DNA from: Gemmatimonadota bacterium
Lineage (GTDB): Bacteria; Gemmatimonadota; Gemmatimonadetes; Gemmatimonadales; Gemmatimonadaceae
Direction of reading: 5' to 3'
DNA length: 64,000 bases
Assembly: GCA_031127075.1 (NCBI GenBank)
Contig: JARIFA010000003.1
Span: 1-64,000 of the forward strand
This document shows, piece after piece, positions 9,635 through 19,617 of this stretch (position 1 is the first letter of the stretch; the number at the start of each line of letters is the position of its first letter). The notes under the pieces were generated by a model that was not told the origin of the DNA, did not search any database, and saw only the letters and a program-made list of their open reading frames with translations. The position numbers and the translations under genes are program-made.

Positions 9635-10915
9635 TCAGGGCGGCGTGACCTTCCAGAACGCGATGCCGCTCGCCTGCGGGCCGATGTCGGCGGTGCCGAC
9701 CTTCGTCCGGGCGCGCAGGTCGATGACGTCGACCTTCCCCGGTGCGGCGCCGATCCCCTCGCTCGTCACGAAGGCGTAGCGCGAGTCCGTCGACATCGCG
9801 ACGCCGTGCGCGAGCGTCGTGCTCGAGGGGATCCGGGCCACCGACCGTCCGCTCGCGAGGTCGAAGAGCTCGATCTGCGAGCCCTGTTTGAGGCTCGCCA
9901 CGAGGAGGGTGCCGTCCGGCGTCACGCCGAGGTTGTAGGGGCCGCGGCCGGTGGCGAAGCGGCGCGAGACGCTCCACGTGTCACGGTCAATCTCGAGGAT
10001 CTCATCTCCCTTGTTGCATGCCACGTAGATGCGCTTGCTGTCCGCGCTCGGCTGGGCCCAGGTGGGCGAGCAGGTGGCCGGCGTCATCGCGTGCTGGTGC
10101 CCGGCCATCGCCGGATATCCGACCTCGGCCGGGTCCCCCGTGCGGCCAGCGGAGACGCGACGGGCGCCGTCGATCCACATCCGGAGCATCTCGCCACCGT
10201 CGGCGGGGAGGGGCCCTTCGCGGCCGCGCGCGAGATGGAAACGCCGCGCGACCTGCTGGGTGCGCGTATCGATCTCCACGAGCTCGTCATCCATCATGCA
10301 GGCGCTGTAGTGGAAGCGCCCGTCGGGGGAGAGGCGACTGCCGTGCGGCATCGTGCAGGTGACGATCCGCGCGACCTCTGCGAGGTTCGCGACGTGCACG
10401 ACGGAGACGGACGATGGGACCATGTCGCCGTGCAGGTTGAAGTTCACCGAGTAGGTGTAGCGGCCATCCGGCGTGGCATCGATGGAGGCGGGGAAGGTCC
10501 CGAGGAGGAGACCAGGACCGGCGAGGGTGTCGGGGCCGAGGACGAACTGCCAGTACTTCCCGTCGGGGAAGCCGTGTCCCGTGGTCAGGTGCAGGAAGCG
10601 ACCGTCGGCGGAGATCGCGAGGCCGTGCGGCCCCTCCATCTCCGCGGGGAGCTCGCCGATCGGGATCTCTCGCTCGACCGTCGCCACGCGACCATCGAAG
10701 CGGATGCGGTAGATCTTATCCGCGCTCTCCGCGCCGGCGTAGACGTGGTATGTGGGGCCGGCGGGCGTGGACGCCGTGGCGGGCGCGGAGCTGGCGTTCC
10801 CGGGGCGCGCGGCGGAGACGGGGCGCTGTTGGGCCCCGAGGGGCAGGAGCGTGGGAAGGGCGAGGGCGACGACGAGCGTCCCCGTGGCATTGCGTGCGCT
10901 GCGTCCGACCTGCAT
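9635..10915 (-). CDS. YVTN/YncE-type beta-propeller protein
   Basis: 426 aa with signal peptide. Repeated propeller motifs such as GPYNLGVTPDGTLLVASLKQGSQIELFDLASGR and LAHGVAMSTDSRYAFVTSEG. Confidence 0.8.
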   Translation of the reverse strand: MQVGRSARNATGTLVVALALPTLLPLGAQQRPVSAARPGNASSAPATASTPAGPTYHVYAGAESADKIYRIRFDGRVATVEREIPIGELPAEMEGPHGLAISADGRFLHLTTGHGFPDGKYWQFVLGPDTLAGPGLLLGTFPASIDATPDGRYTYSVNFNLHGDMVPSSVSVVHVANLAEVARIVTCTMPHGSRLSPDGRFHYSACMMDDELVEIDTRTQQVARRFHLARGREGPLPADGGEMLRMWIDGARRVSAGRTGDPAEVGYPAMAGHQHAMTPATCSPTWAQPSADSKRIYVACNKGDEILEIDRDTWSVSRRFATGRGPYNLGVTPDGTLLVASLKQGSQIELFDLASGRSVARIPSSTTLAHGVAMSTDSRYAFVTSEGIGAAPGKVDVIDLRARTKVGTADIGPQASGIAFWKVTPP

Positions 10916-10963
10916 CGTCCCCTCCGACTGAAGGCGTCCTCGACCCTCGACCCCACGACCGCG

Positions 10964-13003
10964 ATGCAGAGTCTAACCGCGCGCCGCCTCGGCGTCACCG
11001 CCGCACTCCTCCTCTCCCTTCCCGCCGGCCTCTGGGCCCAAGGGGCTGGCGACGTCCCCGTGGCGCGGCTCGTCGCGGAGCCGGCGGCGATCGTGCTCAA
11101 GGCCGGGGAGTCGGCGGTGTTCCGCGTACGCGCGTACGCGGCGGACGGCCGCGAGATCCCGAACCCCTTCGTCCGGGTGACGGCGGGGACACGCGCGGTC
11201 CGGTTCTCCGACACGACGGTCACCGCCACCGCGGCGGGCCGCTTCGAGGCGACCGCGACGGCCCAGGGCACGGAGGGGCGTACGGTCACGCTCGCGATCC
11301 CGGTCACCGTCACCTGGCCGGCGCTCACGGCGCTCACCGTCTCGGGCCCCGCCGGGACGCTGTATAGCGGCCTCACCGTGCCCCTCCGGGCGAAGGGGAC
11401 GCACGCGGATGGTTCCGAGCGGCCGAACCTCCTCACCACGTGGGCGAGCGCGAACCCGCGGGTGGCGACGGTGAACCGCTTCGGCGACGTCACCGCCGTC
11501 GCGCCCGGCACGACGACCATCACCGCGACCGCGGAGGGGGCGACCGCGCGGCTCACCCTCACCGTCGTCGCGAATCCGATCGCGCGGCTCGAGATCACCG
11601 TCGCGGAGGCGCAGGTCCGCACCGGCGACGTGGTGCGGCTCACCGCACTGGCCAAGCGGGCGAACGGGAGCGTCGTCGCCGATGCGCCGATCACCTGGAG
11701 CTACACCTACACCCCCGATGATTCGATCGCCCCGGCGGGGATGCCGGGCGGCGCGGGGATCGTCCAGTTCGGCCGCTTCGCCGGCAACTATCCCGGGCGG
11801 TACACGCTGCTCGCGCAGGCGGCCGGCGTGACCGCACAGACGACGCTGCAGGTGACGCCGCGTGACGTCCGGCAGCGGATCCAGGTGACGAGCCGCGGGA
11901 GCATCACCACCTCGCACACCTCCGACCTCTGGCCGTGGACCGGGCGCGATGGGCGCGACTACGTCCTCGTCGGCACCTGGGGCGGGGACGGGTACGCGCT
12001 CGTCTTCGACATCACCGATATGGACCGAATCGTGAAGACCGATTCGGTGAAGGTCGACGCGCGGACGATCAATGACGTGACCGTCTCGCCCGACGGGCGC
12101 TACGGCGTCCTCTCGCGCGAGGGGGCCTCGAACCGGCAGAACGGCGTCGTCATCCTCGACCTCGCCGATCCGGCCCACCCGAAGATCGCGAGCACCTTCA
12201 CGCAGGAGCTCACCGGTGGCGTGCACAACATGTTCGCCACCAACGAGCATCTCTTCGCCGTCTCGGGCGGGGCCAAATACGTCATCATCGACGTGAAGGA
12301 CATCTATCAGCCGCGGTACGTCAGCGAGTACCGCCATCCGAACGCGCGACTGCACGATCTCTGGGTGCGCGACGGCATCGCCTACTCGGCGCAGGGTGGC
12401 GTCGGCGTCGTGGTCGTCGACGTGGGGAACGGGAAGTACGGCGGCACCATCGAGCAGCCGAAGCTGATCACCACGTATCCGGTGAACTCTGGCCACGAGA
12501 TCTATCCGTACGTGCAGCAGCGGACCGGCCGGACGTACCTGTTCATCGGCGACGAGGAGATGAGCCGGCGCGGGCGCACCTGGGAGGGGACCGGCTACTC
12601 GCTCTCGGGCCCCGACGGGAAGCCGCCGCGGAACGGGATCGCGCAGACCTCCGGGGGCTACACCCATATCGTGGACTTCACCGACCCGATGCGGCCGATG
12701 GCGGTGGGGCGCTATCACCTCGAGGACTACGGCGCGCACGACATCATCGTCGAGGATGATGTGCTCTACCAGGCGTACTACGACGGCGGCGTGCGCGTCG
12801 TGGACGTCTCCGGTGAGCTGTTGGGGAACCTCTACGACCAGAACCGCGAGATCGCGGTCTTCAAGCCGTACGACCCGGACGCCTACACGCCGAACGCCCC
12901 GTTCGTGATGAACGCGATGCCGTGGAAGGGGCGCGTCCTCTTCACGGACTTCAACTCGGGGCTCTGGGCGGCGAAGTTGCTCCCGAAGCCGCCGGTCCCC
13001 TGA
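10964..13003 (+). CDS. Secreted Big_2-like Ig-domain plus LVIVD-repeat protein
   Basis: Restarted at ATG 10964 (MQSLTARRLGVTAALLLSLPAGLWAQ). Ig-like VTAVAPGTTTITATAEG, then HIVDFTDPMRPMAVGRYHLEDYGAHDIIVEDDVLYQAYYDGGVRVVDVSG. Confidence 0.82.
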   Translation: MQSLTARRLGVTAALLLSLPAGLWAQGAGDVPVARLVAEPAAIVLKAGESAVFRVRAYAADGREIPNPFVRVTAGTRAVRFSDTTVTATAAGRFEATATAQGTEGRTVTLAIPVTVTWPALTALTVSGPAGTLYSGLTVPLRAKGTHADGSERPNLLTTWASANPRVATVNRFGDVTAVAPGTTTITATAEGATARLTLTVVANPIARLEITVAEAQVRTGDVVRLTALAKRANGSVVADAPITWSYTYTPDDSIAPAGMPGGAGIVQFGRFAGNYPGRYTLLAQAAGVTAQTTLQVTPRDVRQRIQVTSRGSITTSHTSDLWPWTGRDGRDYVLVGTWGGDGYALVFDITDMDRIVKTDSVKVDARTINDVTVSPDGRYGVLSREGASNRQNGVVILDLADPAHPKIASTFTQELTGGVHNMFATNEHLFAVSGGAKYVIIDVKDIYQPRYVSEYRHPNARLHDLWVRDGIAYSAQGGVGVVVVDVGNGKYGGTIEQPKLITTYPVNSGHEIYPYVQQRTGRTYLFIGDEEMSRRGRTWEGTGYSLSGPDGKPPRNGIAQTSGGYTHIVDFTDPMRPMAVGRYHLEDYGAHDIIVEDDVLYQAYYDGGVRVVDVSGELLGNLYDQNREIAVFKPYDPDAYTPNAPFVMNAMPWKGRVLFTDFNSGLWAAKLLPKPPVP

Positions 13004-13017
13004 TGGGGACCGGCGGC
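12988..13017 (+). terminator. Strong hairpin GCCGCCGGTCCCC-TGAT-GGGGACCGGCGGC, with the stop codon in the loop
   Basis: Perfect 13-bp inverted repeat read directly. TGA stop 13001-13003 lies in the 4-nt loop. No U-tract. Confidence 0.6.
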
Positions 13018-13023
13018 CGCCGT

Positions 13024-13071
13024 TCCGACGCCCGCTCCGACGCCCGCTCTGACTCCCGCTCCCACGCCCCC
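13024..13071 (+). repeat. 12-bp tandem repeat, 4 units (TCCGACGCCCGC-like)
   Basis: TCCGACGCCCGC/TCCGACGCCCGC/TCTGACTCCCGC/TCCCACGCCCCC, directly abutting the start codon at 13073. Confidence 0.75.
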
Positions 13072-13072
13072 G

Positions 13073-13900
13073 ATGGACGCTCTGATCGCTTACTTCGCCG
13101 GCATCCCCTCCAGTCACCGCGCCCTGATCCTCGCCGGTGGGATCGCCCTCTTCTGGCTCTGGGAGACCGCCGAGCCGCTCCTCCGGTCCGACTACCGGAA
13201 GGGGCGGCATGCGCTCGTGAACCTCTTCTTCACCGGCACGACGATCATCGTGAACTTCCTCCTCGCCTTCCTGCTCCTCCGCGCGTCGGAGTGGGCCGTG
13301 GCGCGCGAGGTGGGGGTGCTCTTCCTGTGGCCGGGGCTCCCGATCGTGGTCCAGCTTTTGGTCGGCCTGCTCATCCTCGACCTCGTCTCGGCGTGGGTCG
13401 CGCACTGGGTGCAGCACAAGACGCCGATGCTGTGGCGGCTCCATCTCGTGCATCACTCGGATCGGCACGTCGACACCACGACGGCCAACCGGCATCACCC
13501 TGGCGAGAGCGTCGTCCGGTTCGGCTTCACGCTGGCCGCGGTCGTCCTGACCGGCGCGCCGATGTGGATGGTCTTCCTGTATCAGTCGCTGAGCGTGGTG
13601 CTCAGTCAGTTCAACCACGCCAACATCGCGTTGCCCGCCGCGCTCGACCGGGCGATCAGCTGGGTGCTCGTCTCGCCCGACATGCACAAGGTCCACCATC
13701 ACTACGTGCTGCCGCACACCGACTCGAACTACGGCAACCTGTTCTCCGTGTGGGATCGGCTCTTCGGGACCTTCCGGACAATCGACCGGGCGCAGCTGAC
13801 GTACGGGATCGATACGCATCTCGCGGACGCCGAGCACGCGAGTGTCGGCGCCCTGCTGACGATGCCGCTGCGGAAGGGGACGCGCCGGCTGGTGGATTGA
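13073..13900 (+). CDS. Sterol desaturase/fatty acid hydroxylase family protein
   Basis: 275 aa with TM segments and histidine boxes HLVHHSD, NRHHP, HKVHHHY. Confidence 0.92.
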   Translation: MDALIAYFAGIPSSHRALILAGGIALFWLWETAEPLLRSDYRKGRHALVNLFFTGTTIIVNFLLAFLLLRASEWAVAREVGVLFLWPGLPIVVQLLVGLLILDLVSAWVAHWVQHKTPMLWRLHLVHHSDRHVDTTTANRHHPGESVVRFGFTLAAVVLTGAPMWMVFLYQSLSVVLSQFNHANIALPAALDRAISWVLVSPDMHKVHHHYVLPHTDSNYGNLFSVWDRLFGTFRTIDRAQLTYGIDTHLADAEHASVGALLTMPLRKGTRRLVD

Positions 13901-13904
13901 CCGC

Positions 13905-15725
13905 CTACTGGGCGATCGCGACGCCGTCGCGGCGCGGGTCCGCGGCGCCGATGCGCCGCCCGTCCGGCCGCACGAGGATGGTGTGCACCCCGCCGAACTG
14001 GATGTCGGCGACGCGGCTCACGGGCTTGTAGCCCCGCGCGACGAGGGTGGCGTAGACCTCGCTCCCGAACCCGGGCTCCACCTCGACCTCGCGCCGCGTC
14101 GGCGACGACAGGATGCGCGGTCCTGCCAGCGCCGTCGCTGGGTCCTCACCGAAAGCGAGCATCCGGATCGTCACCTGCGCCACGGCCGGCTGGATGTACT
14201 GCGATCCCGCGGCGCCGACCACGAGCCGCACCGCGCGGCCGTCGAGGATGAGCGTCGGCGCGATCGTCGAGTTCGTGAACCGGTTGGGGCCGCGTGTGCG
14301 CGCGGTGAGATTCGCCCCGGATGAGTTGAGGAAGAAGCCGCTGGTGTAGACGCCCGAGCCGAAGAGCACGCCGACGGTGGTCGTCGCCGAGACCGCATTG
14401 CCCGCGGCATCGACCACGGCGAGGTGCGAGGTGTGGCTCCCGGCGTACGCGGCGAGCGGGGCGGCCACGTCGGGCTCTGGCTCTGGTGGCGCGACGGCGG
14501 CGGAGCGCGTCGCGACCGGCGTCGGATAGGCCGCGCACGAGGTCGGCGCCGCATCGGCCTCGAAGGCCCAGGGGTCCCCCGCCCGGACGGTGTCGGCCGC
14601 GGCCCCGGACACCCCGTTCGCCCGCAGTCGAGCGTACGTCGCGCTCGCGAGGCCCCGGATGGGCACCGGCATCACGTTCGGGTCCCCGTGCCACGCCGCG
14701 TCGGCGTTCGCCGCGCGGATGATCCCCGCCATCGTCGCCACGGCGTCGCCGTGTTCGGTGAAGCCGTCGGCGCGCGTGAGCCCGACCGTCTCCGCCATCG
14801 TGAGCATCTGCACGACCGGCACGCCGCCGGTCGGCGGCGGCGCCGAGAGCACCGTGAGCCCTCGCCACGGGATGCAGACCGGTGCGGGCGTCGTCAGCGT
14901 GTAGGCCTCGACATCGCGCACGGTGATCAAGCCGCCGCGCGCCCGCACCGCCGCCGAGAGCCGGTCGGCCACGGAGCCACGATAAAACGCGTCACGCCCC
15001 TCGGTCGCGATCCGCTCGAGGGTCGCGGCGAGCTCGGGCTGCACGAGCCGTTCGCCCGGGAGCAGGGGCTCGCCGCCGGGGAGGAAGCGGCTCGCCGCGG
15101 CGGGGTCCTCGAGGAGCCTGGCGCGTGCACTCGCGATGGTGCGCGCGAGCAGCGGCGTGACGACGAATCCGTCGCGCGCGAGCCGGATCGCCGGCGCCAT
15201 CACGCGGGCCAACGGCAGGACGCCGAAGCGCCGATGCGTCTCGAGCAGCCCGGCGACCATCCCCGGCACCGCCGCCGCGCGCCCGGCTCGCCGACCTGCG
15301 GGCGTCGTATCCTGGACCCCCCAGAGGGAGTCCGCGCCGGTCCGTGGATAGAACGAGAGATGTTCGGCGCGTCCCTCCGTGGCGTCATAGTAGGTGAGGG
15401 CGCCGCCGCCACCGAGGCCGGTCTGCGACACATCCGTCACGCTGAGCGCGAAGGCCGTCGCGACGGCCGCGTCGGCCGCGTTGCCCCCCGCACGGAGGAT
15501 CTCGACGCCCGCCGCCGCGGCATCAGGCTGCGAGGCCGCCACCATCCCCTGGGCCCCTTCGGCGCGCTTGCCGCTCATCGCCGCGATCGCGCCCGGCGGC
15601 GGGCTCGTCGCGGGCTGACAGCCGATGGCGACGAGCGCTAGGAGGGCGAGGGGGGCGCGCGCGCGGGCCGTGATCGACCGCGTCGGGCGCCGGGATGATT
15701 CGGAACGGTGAGAACCGGGGCGCAT
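13905..15725 (-). CDS. ggt: Gamma-glutamyltransferase family protein
   Basis: GMVAASQPDAAAAGVEILRAGGNAADAAVATAFALSVTDVSQTGLGGGG; small-subunit threonine region SHTSHLAVVDAAGNAVSATTTVGVLFGSGV. The upstream start 15758 is possible. Confidence 0.9.
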   Translation of the reverse strand: MRPGSHRSESSRRPTRSITARARAPLALLALVAIGCQPATSPPPGAIAAMSGKRAEGAQGMVAASQPDAAAAGVEILRAGGNAADAAVATAFALSVTDVSQTGLGGGGALTYYDATEGRAEHLSFYPRTGADSLWGVQDTTPAGRRAGRAAAVPGMVAGLLETHRRFGVLPLARVMAPAIRLARDGFVVTPLLARTIASARARLLEDPAAASRFLPGGEPLLPGERLVQPELAATLERIATEGRDAFYRGSVADRLSAAVRARGGLITVRDVEAYTLTTPAPVCIPWRGLTVLSAPPPTGGVPVVQMLTMAETVGLTRADGFTEHGDAVATMAGIIRAANADAAWHGDPNVMPVPIRGLASATYARLRANGVSGAAADTVRAGDPWAFEADAAPTSCAAYPTPVATRSAAVAPPEPEPDVAAPLAAYAGSHTSHLAVVDAAGNAVSATTTVGVLFGSGVYTSGFFLNSSGANLTARTRGPNRFTNSTIAPTLILDGRAVRLVVGAAGSQYIQPAVAQVTIRMLAFGEDPATALAGPRILSSPTRREVEVEPGFGSEVYATLVARGYKPVSRVADIQFGGVHTILVRPDGRRIGAADPRRDGVAIAQ

Positions 15726-15767
15726 ACCCCGAACGCTAGCGCGTCGGGGGCCGTTCACAAGCCGCGG

Positions 15768-16232
15768 TCAGTCGGTCCGCGAGCGGCGTGGGAAGACGAG
15801 GACCTTCCGGTCGAGCTGCCGGTTGGCGAGCGCGCCCACGACATCCGACGTCGAGACGATGCCGACGAGCCGGGCTCCGTCCAGCACCGGGAGCCGATGC
15901 AACCCGTCCCGGCTCATGATGTCCGCGGCCAGCGGGACCGTCAGATCCGGGGGCACCGTCCGCAGCGGGGTCCGCGACATCGCCTCCTCCACTGTGTGAT
16001 CGTCGAGGATGCCGCGCGCCGTCCGGTCGCGCACCTCGTCCGGCTCGGCCGGGAGCGAGGCCATGAAGTCGAGGAGATCACTCGCACTCACCATCCCGAC
16101 CAGTTCCCCGTGCAGCATCACCGGCGCCCCGCCGACCCCCTCGGCCACGAGCACCTCGGCGGCCTCGCGGATGCTGATGTCGGGGTCGAAGGTGACGACC
16201 GGCGCCGTCATGATGTCGCGAAGTGTGACCAT
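15768..16232 (-). CDS. Two-CBS-domain protein
   Basis: MVTLRDIMTAPVVTFDPDISIREAAEVLVAEGVGGAPVM...VGMVSASDLL...DIMSRDGLHRLPVLDGARLVGIVSTSDVV. Confidence 0.9.
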   Translation of the reverse strand: MVTLRDIMTAPVVTFDPDISIREAAEVLVAEGVGGAPVMLHGELVGMVSASDLLDFMASLPAEPDEVRDRTARGILDDHTVEEAMSRTPLRTVPPDLTVPLAADIMSRDGLHRLPVLDGARLVGIVSTSDVVGALANRQLDRKVLVFPRRSRTD

Positions 16233-16257
16233 CGGAATCTCTGGAGTGGGGGAGGGT

Positions 16258-17367
16258 TCAGCGGGGCGATGGGACGAGCGAGGGGATCGGGAAGCGGAGG
16301 CCGGCGATGACGCCATCGGCGTCGCCGTCGAGCACCGCGCCCGGGGCGCGATCCATCTGCACCGCCGCGCCGCTCAGCAACGCCTGTTCAACGAGCTGCT
16401 CGATCGCCGCCGGGTGGTCCTGCCAGGCGCGCTCGGAGAAGATCAGCTCCGCGAGGGCCCCGAAGGTCGCGGCGGCCTGTGCGGGACCGAGGCCAACCGC
16501 CGCCCGACCGTGCGGATGCGCGTCCTCGCGTAGACTCGCGATCCGCTGCTCGCGCTGGGCGGCCGTCCGCTCCATCATCGCGTGCTGCAACGCGACGGCG
16601 AGCGTGCCCCCATCACTGTCGAACCGGGCGCCGGGCACCACCTGGCACCGGTTCCGCAGCTCCGGAGTCAGGCTGTGCAACAGGATCGTCGTCGCTTCGG
16701 TCGCCCCGCCGACGAGAATCGGCTCGCCGGAGTGCGCGAGGATCGGGAGCTTGTGGCGGACCTGACTCAGGAGGCGGTCCATCATCTCCAAGTGGATGCG
16801 CTGCGCCTCGTCAGCGCCAGTGACGCCACGCGTCCCCGAGTGGAAGCCCGGTTTCGGTGGGCGCGAGGTATGCGGAGCGATTCCCACCACCGGCTCGGCG
16901 GTGAGTGTCGCCAGCGGCTCGAAGGTCAGGTCATGCCAGCGTCCGAGGCGCGCGTGCTCCCGGTCGAGGAGCACCACGAGCGCGCTCGGCTCCGTCGCGA
17001 CGCGAAGGTACGGGACCATCCGGACGCCGCGGCCCCACGAGACGAGGCTCGAACGGATCTCCGGCATCGCGCGCGCGACCACGTCACCGTCGGCGGCGCA
17101 GAAACAGGCCCACCCCGAGGTCGCGGGGGGCGTGTCGCCATCGGGGATGCGCGCCAACACCTCCGTCGCGCACCGCTCGAACGCCTCCCGCTCGTCGCGC
17201 GGCGCCGGCGCGAGCCGCTTCCGCTCGAGATGGATCCCCTTCTTCAGGTGGACGCGCCACGCGCGTCGGCTCGCCGGGTCGTGCGGCGCCGCCTCCACGT
17301 AGACGCTGAGCGTCGGGTCATCATGATGCGCGCGGACGAACCGCAGCAGGTCGTCGGGGATGAGCAT
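16258..17367 (-). CDS. Bacterial archaeo-eukaryotic release factor (BaeRF)-like protein
   Basis: 369 aa eRF1/Pelota-like architecture: GWACFCAADGDVVARAMP, PYLRVATEPSALVVLLDREHARLGRW, ...HLEMMDRLLSQVRHKLPILAHSGEPILVGGATEATTILLHSL. Confidence 0.7.
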   Translation of the reverse strand: MLIPDDLLRFVRAHHDDPTLSVYVEAAPHDPASRRAWRVHLKKGIHLERKRLAPAPRDEREAFERCATEVLARIPDGDTPPATSGWACFCAADGDVVARAMPEIRSSLVSWGRGVRMVPYLRVATEPSALVVLLDREHARLGRWHDLTFEPLATLTAEPVVGIAPHTSRPPKPGFHSGTRGVTGADEAQRIHLEMMDRLLSQVRHKLPILAHSGEPILVGGATEATTILLHSLTPELRNRCQVVPGARFDSDGGTLAVALQHAMMERTAAQREQRIASLREDAHPHGRAAVGLGPAQAAATFGALAELIFSERAWQDHPAAIEQLVEQALLSGAAVQMDRAPGAVLDGDADGVIAGLRFPIPSLVPSPR

Positions 17368-17469
17368 GGCGCCTCCTGGCGTCCGGGGATCCTGTGCCCG
17401 GAGGGTCGCCTCGTGCGGGGGCGCGTTCCATCGGGCTTCCCCTGCGCCCGCGCCGGAGAATCGCCGACC

Positions 17470-19617
17470 TCAGCTCCCCGTGAGGAGCCGGACCACCTGC
17501 GTGACGACGAAGCACACGCTGAGGCCGAGGCCGACCGGCAGGAGCGTTGCGACCAGCGTCCAGCGCGCGCTCCCCGTCTCCTTCCAGATCGTGTGAATCG
17601 TGGTCGAGCAGGGATTATGGAGGAGGCTGAAGAGCATGAGGTTCACGCCCGTCAGCGTCGTCCACCCATCGGCGCGGAGGAGCGTGCCGACCGCGGCCGG
17701 GTCGAGCTCGAAGAGCACGCCGGCCCCTGCGCCCGCCTCGGGGACGCCCCCCGCGAGCACGGTCAGCATCAGCACGGTCGGGACCACGATCTCGTTCGCC
17801 GGAATCGCGACGACGTAGGCGAGGAGGATGACGCCGTTGAGCCCGAGCAGAAGCCCCACGGGGTCGAGTCCTCGGATGAGATGCACCGCGATCGGCGCCC
17901 CCGCGACCTCCACGTTCGCGAGCAGCCAGATCGCCGCGCCCGCGGGGGCCGCGAAGACGATCGCCCGCCAGAGCACGATCAGCGTCCGGTCGATCACCGA
18001 CGTGTACAGCGTCTGCCAGAGCCGGGGCGGGCGATAGGGCGGCAGCTCGAGACTGAAGCTCGTCGCCTCGCCGCGCAGCACCGTGCGCGTGAGCGCCCAC
18101 GAGGCGAGGAACATCGCCGCGACGCCGAGGAGCGTGACGCCCACCACGGCGCCGGCCGAGACGAGGCCCGCGAGCGCCGGCGGGGCGAGCACGCCGACGA
18201 AGAGCGAGGCCATGAGGATCTGCGTCGGCCAGCGGCCGTTGCAGAGCGAGAAGTTGTTCGTGATGATGGCGACGAGCCGCTCGCGCGGGCTGTCGATGAT
18301 CCGCGTGGCGACCACGCCGGCGGCATTGCACCCGAACCCCATGCACATCGTGAGTGCTTGCTTCCCGTGCGCGCCCACGCGGCGGAACGCGCCGTCGAGG
18401 TTGAACGCGACGCGAGGCAGGTAGCCGAAATCCTCGAGCAGCGTGAAGAGCGGGAAGAAGATCGCCATCGGCGGGAGCATCACCGCGACGACCCACGCCG
18501 TCGCGAGGTAGACGCCGTCGACGAGCAGCCCGCGGAGCCAGTCCGGGGCGTGCAGCGCCGCGGCCAAGGTCCCGAGCCAGGCGTGCCCGCGGTCGACCAG
18601 CAGGTCCGCAAGCATCGCCGACGGCACATTGGCGCCCGCGATGGTCAGCCAGAAGACCACGGCGAGCAGCGCGATCATCAGCGGGAGCCCGGTCGCGGGA
18701 CTCGTCAGCCAGCGGTCGAGTCGCTGGTCGACCGCCGCGCCGAGCGCTGCCACGGCGGTCGGGCGCGCCGCACGGGCGATGCGCTCGGCGAGCGCGAACC
18801 GACCCGCGGCGAGCTGGTCCTGGAAGTCGGCGGGGAGCCGCCAGCGGATCGCGTCGATCGCGGACACCAGCGCCGGCGGCATCGTGGCGGCGACCCGTTC
18901 GTCACCGTCGAGCAGGCGCAGGGCGATCCAGCGCGCGTTCGGTCGCGTCGGCTCGGTGGCACGCACCGCATCGGCGGCCTCACGAACGAGCGCTTCCACG
19001 GCGGGCGCGAAGGGGGCGGGGGGCGTCGGACGCGGGACGACCTCCCCGCGCGCCACCTGGCGGATCATCGCGCGCAGCGCCTCGACCCCCTCGCCGCCAC
19101 GCGCCGCCGCCGGCACCACGGGCACGCCGAGCACCGCGGCCAGCGCCTCGGGGTCGACGGCGATGCCGCGCCGCCGCGCCTCGTCCATCAGGTTGAGGCA
19201 GATGACGACCGTCGGGGTGATCTCGAGGACCTGCAGCGCGAGGTTCAGGTTCCGTTCGAGTGACGTCGCATCGAGCACGAGCACCGTCACGTCGGGGGCG
19301 CCGAAGAGCAGGAAGTCGCGCGCGACCTCCTCGTCCGTGCTCGCCGCCTGGAGCGAGTAGGTGCCGGGCAGATCGACGACCTTACACCGATCGCCGCCCA
19401 CCGTGAACCGCCCTTCCGCGCGCGTGACCGTCTTGCCGGGCCAGTTCCCCGTATGCTGGCGAAGGCCCGTCAGCGCGTTGAAGACGGTGCTCTTGCCGGT
19501 GTTCGGATTCCCGGCGAGCGCGACGAGATGATCGAACCCGTCCGAGCGGACGCCCAGCTGGATGAACGACTCATCGCGCGCCGGGAGGCGCGTGCGCATC
19601 GAGGTCGTCGGGGTCAT
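17470..19617 (-). CDS. feoB: Ferrous iron transport protein B
   Basis: G1 GNPNTGKSTVFNALTG, VVDLPGTYSL, NLMDEARRRGI; Gate and core TM domains. Starts at ATG 19617 (MTPTTSMRT), overlapping the upstream stop by 4 bp. Confidence 0.95.
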   Translation of the reverse strand: MTPTTSMRTRLPARDESFIQLGVRSDGFDHLVALAGNPNTGKSTVFNALTGLRQHTGNWPGKTVTRAEGRFTVGGDRCKVVDLPGTYSLQAASTDEEVARDFLLFGAPDVTVLVLDATSLERNLNLALQVLEITPTVVICLNLMDEARRRGIAVDPEALAAVLGVPVVPAAARGGEGVEALRAMIRQVARGEVVPRPTPPAPFAPAVEALVREAADAVRATEPTRPNARWIALRLLDGDERVAATMPPALVSAIDAIRWRLPADFQDQLAAGRFALAERIARAARPTAVAALGAAVDQRLDRWLTSPATGLPLMIALLAVVFWLTIAGANVPSAMLADLLVDRGHAWLGTLAAALHAPDWLRGLLVDGVYLATAWVVAVMLPPMAIFFPLFTLLEDFGYLPRVAFNLDGAFRRVGAHGKQALTMCMGFGCNAAGVVATRIIDSPRERLVAIITNNFSLCNGRWPTQILMASLFVGVLAPPALAGLVSAGAVVGVTLLGVAAMFLASWALTRTVLRGEATSFSLELPPYRPPRLWQTLYTSVIDRTLIVLWRAIVFAAPAGAAIWLLANVEVAGAPIAVHLIRGLDPVGLLLGLNGVILLAYVVAIPANEIVVPTVLMLTVLAGGVPEAGAGAGVLFELDPAAVGTLLRADGWTTLTGVNLMLFSLLHNPCSTTIHTIWKETGSARWTLVATLLPVGLGLSVCFVVTQVVRLLTGS

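Noticed and set aside
10973-13837. 954-aa minus ORF opposite the LVIVD gene
   Set aside because: Antisense shadow; charged low-complexity translation and overlaps two convincing plus-strand genes.
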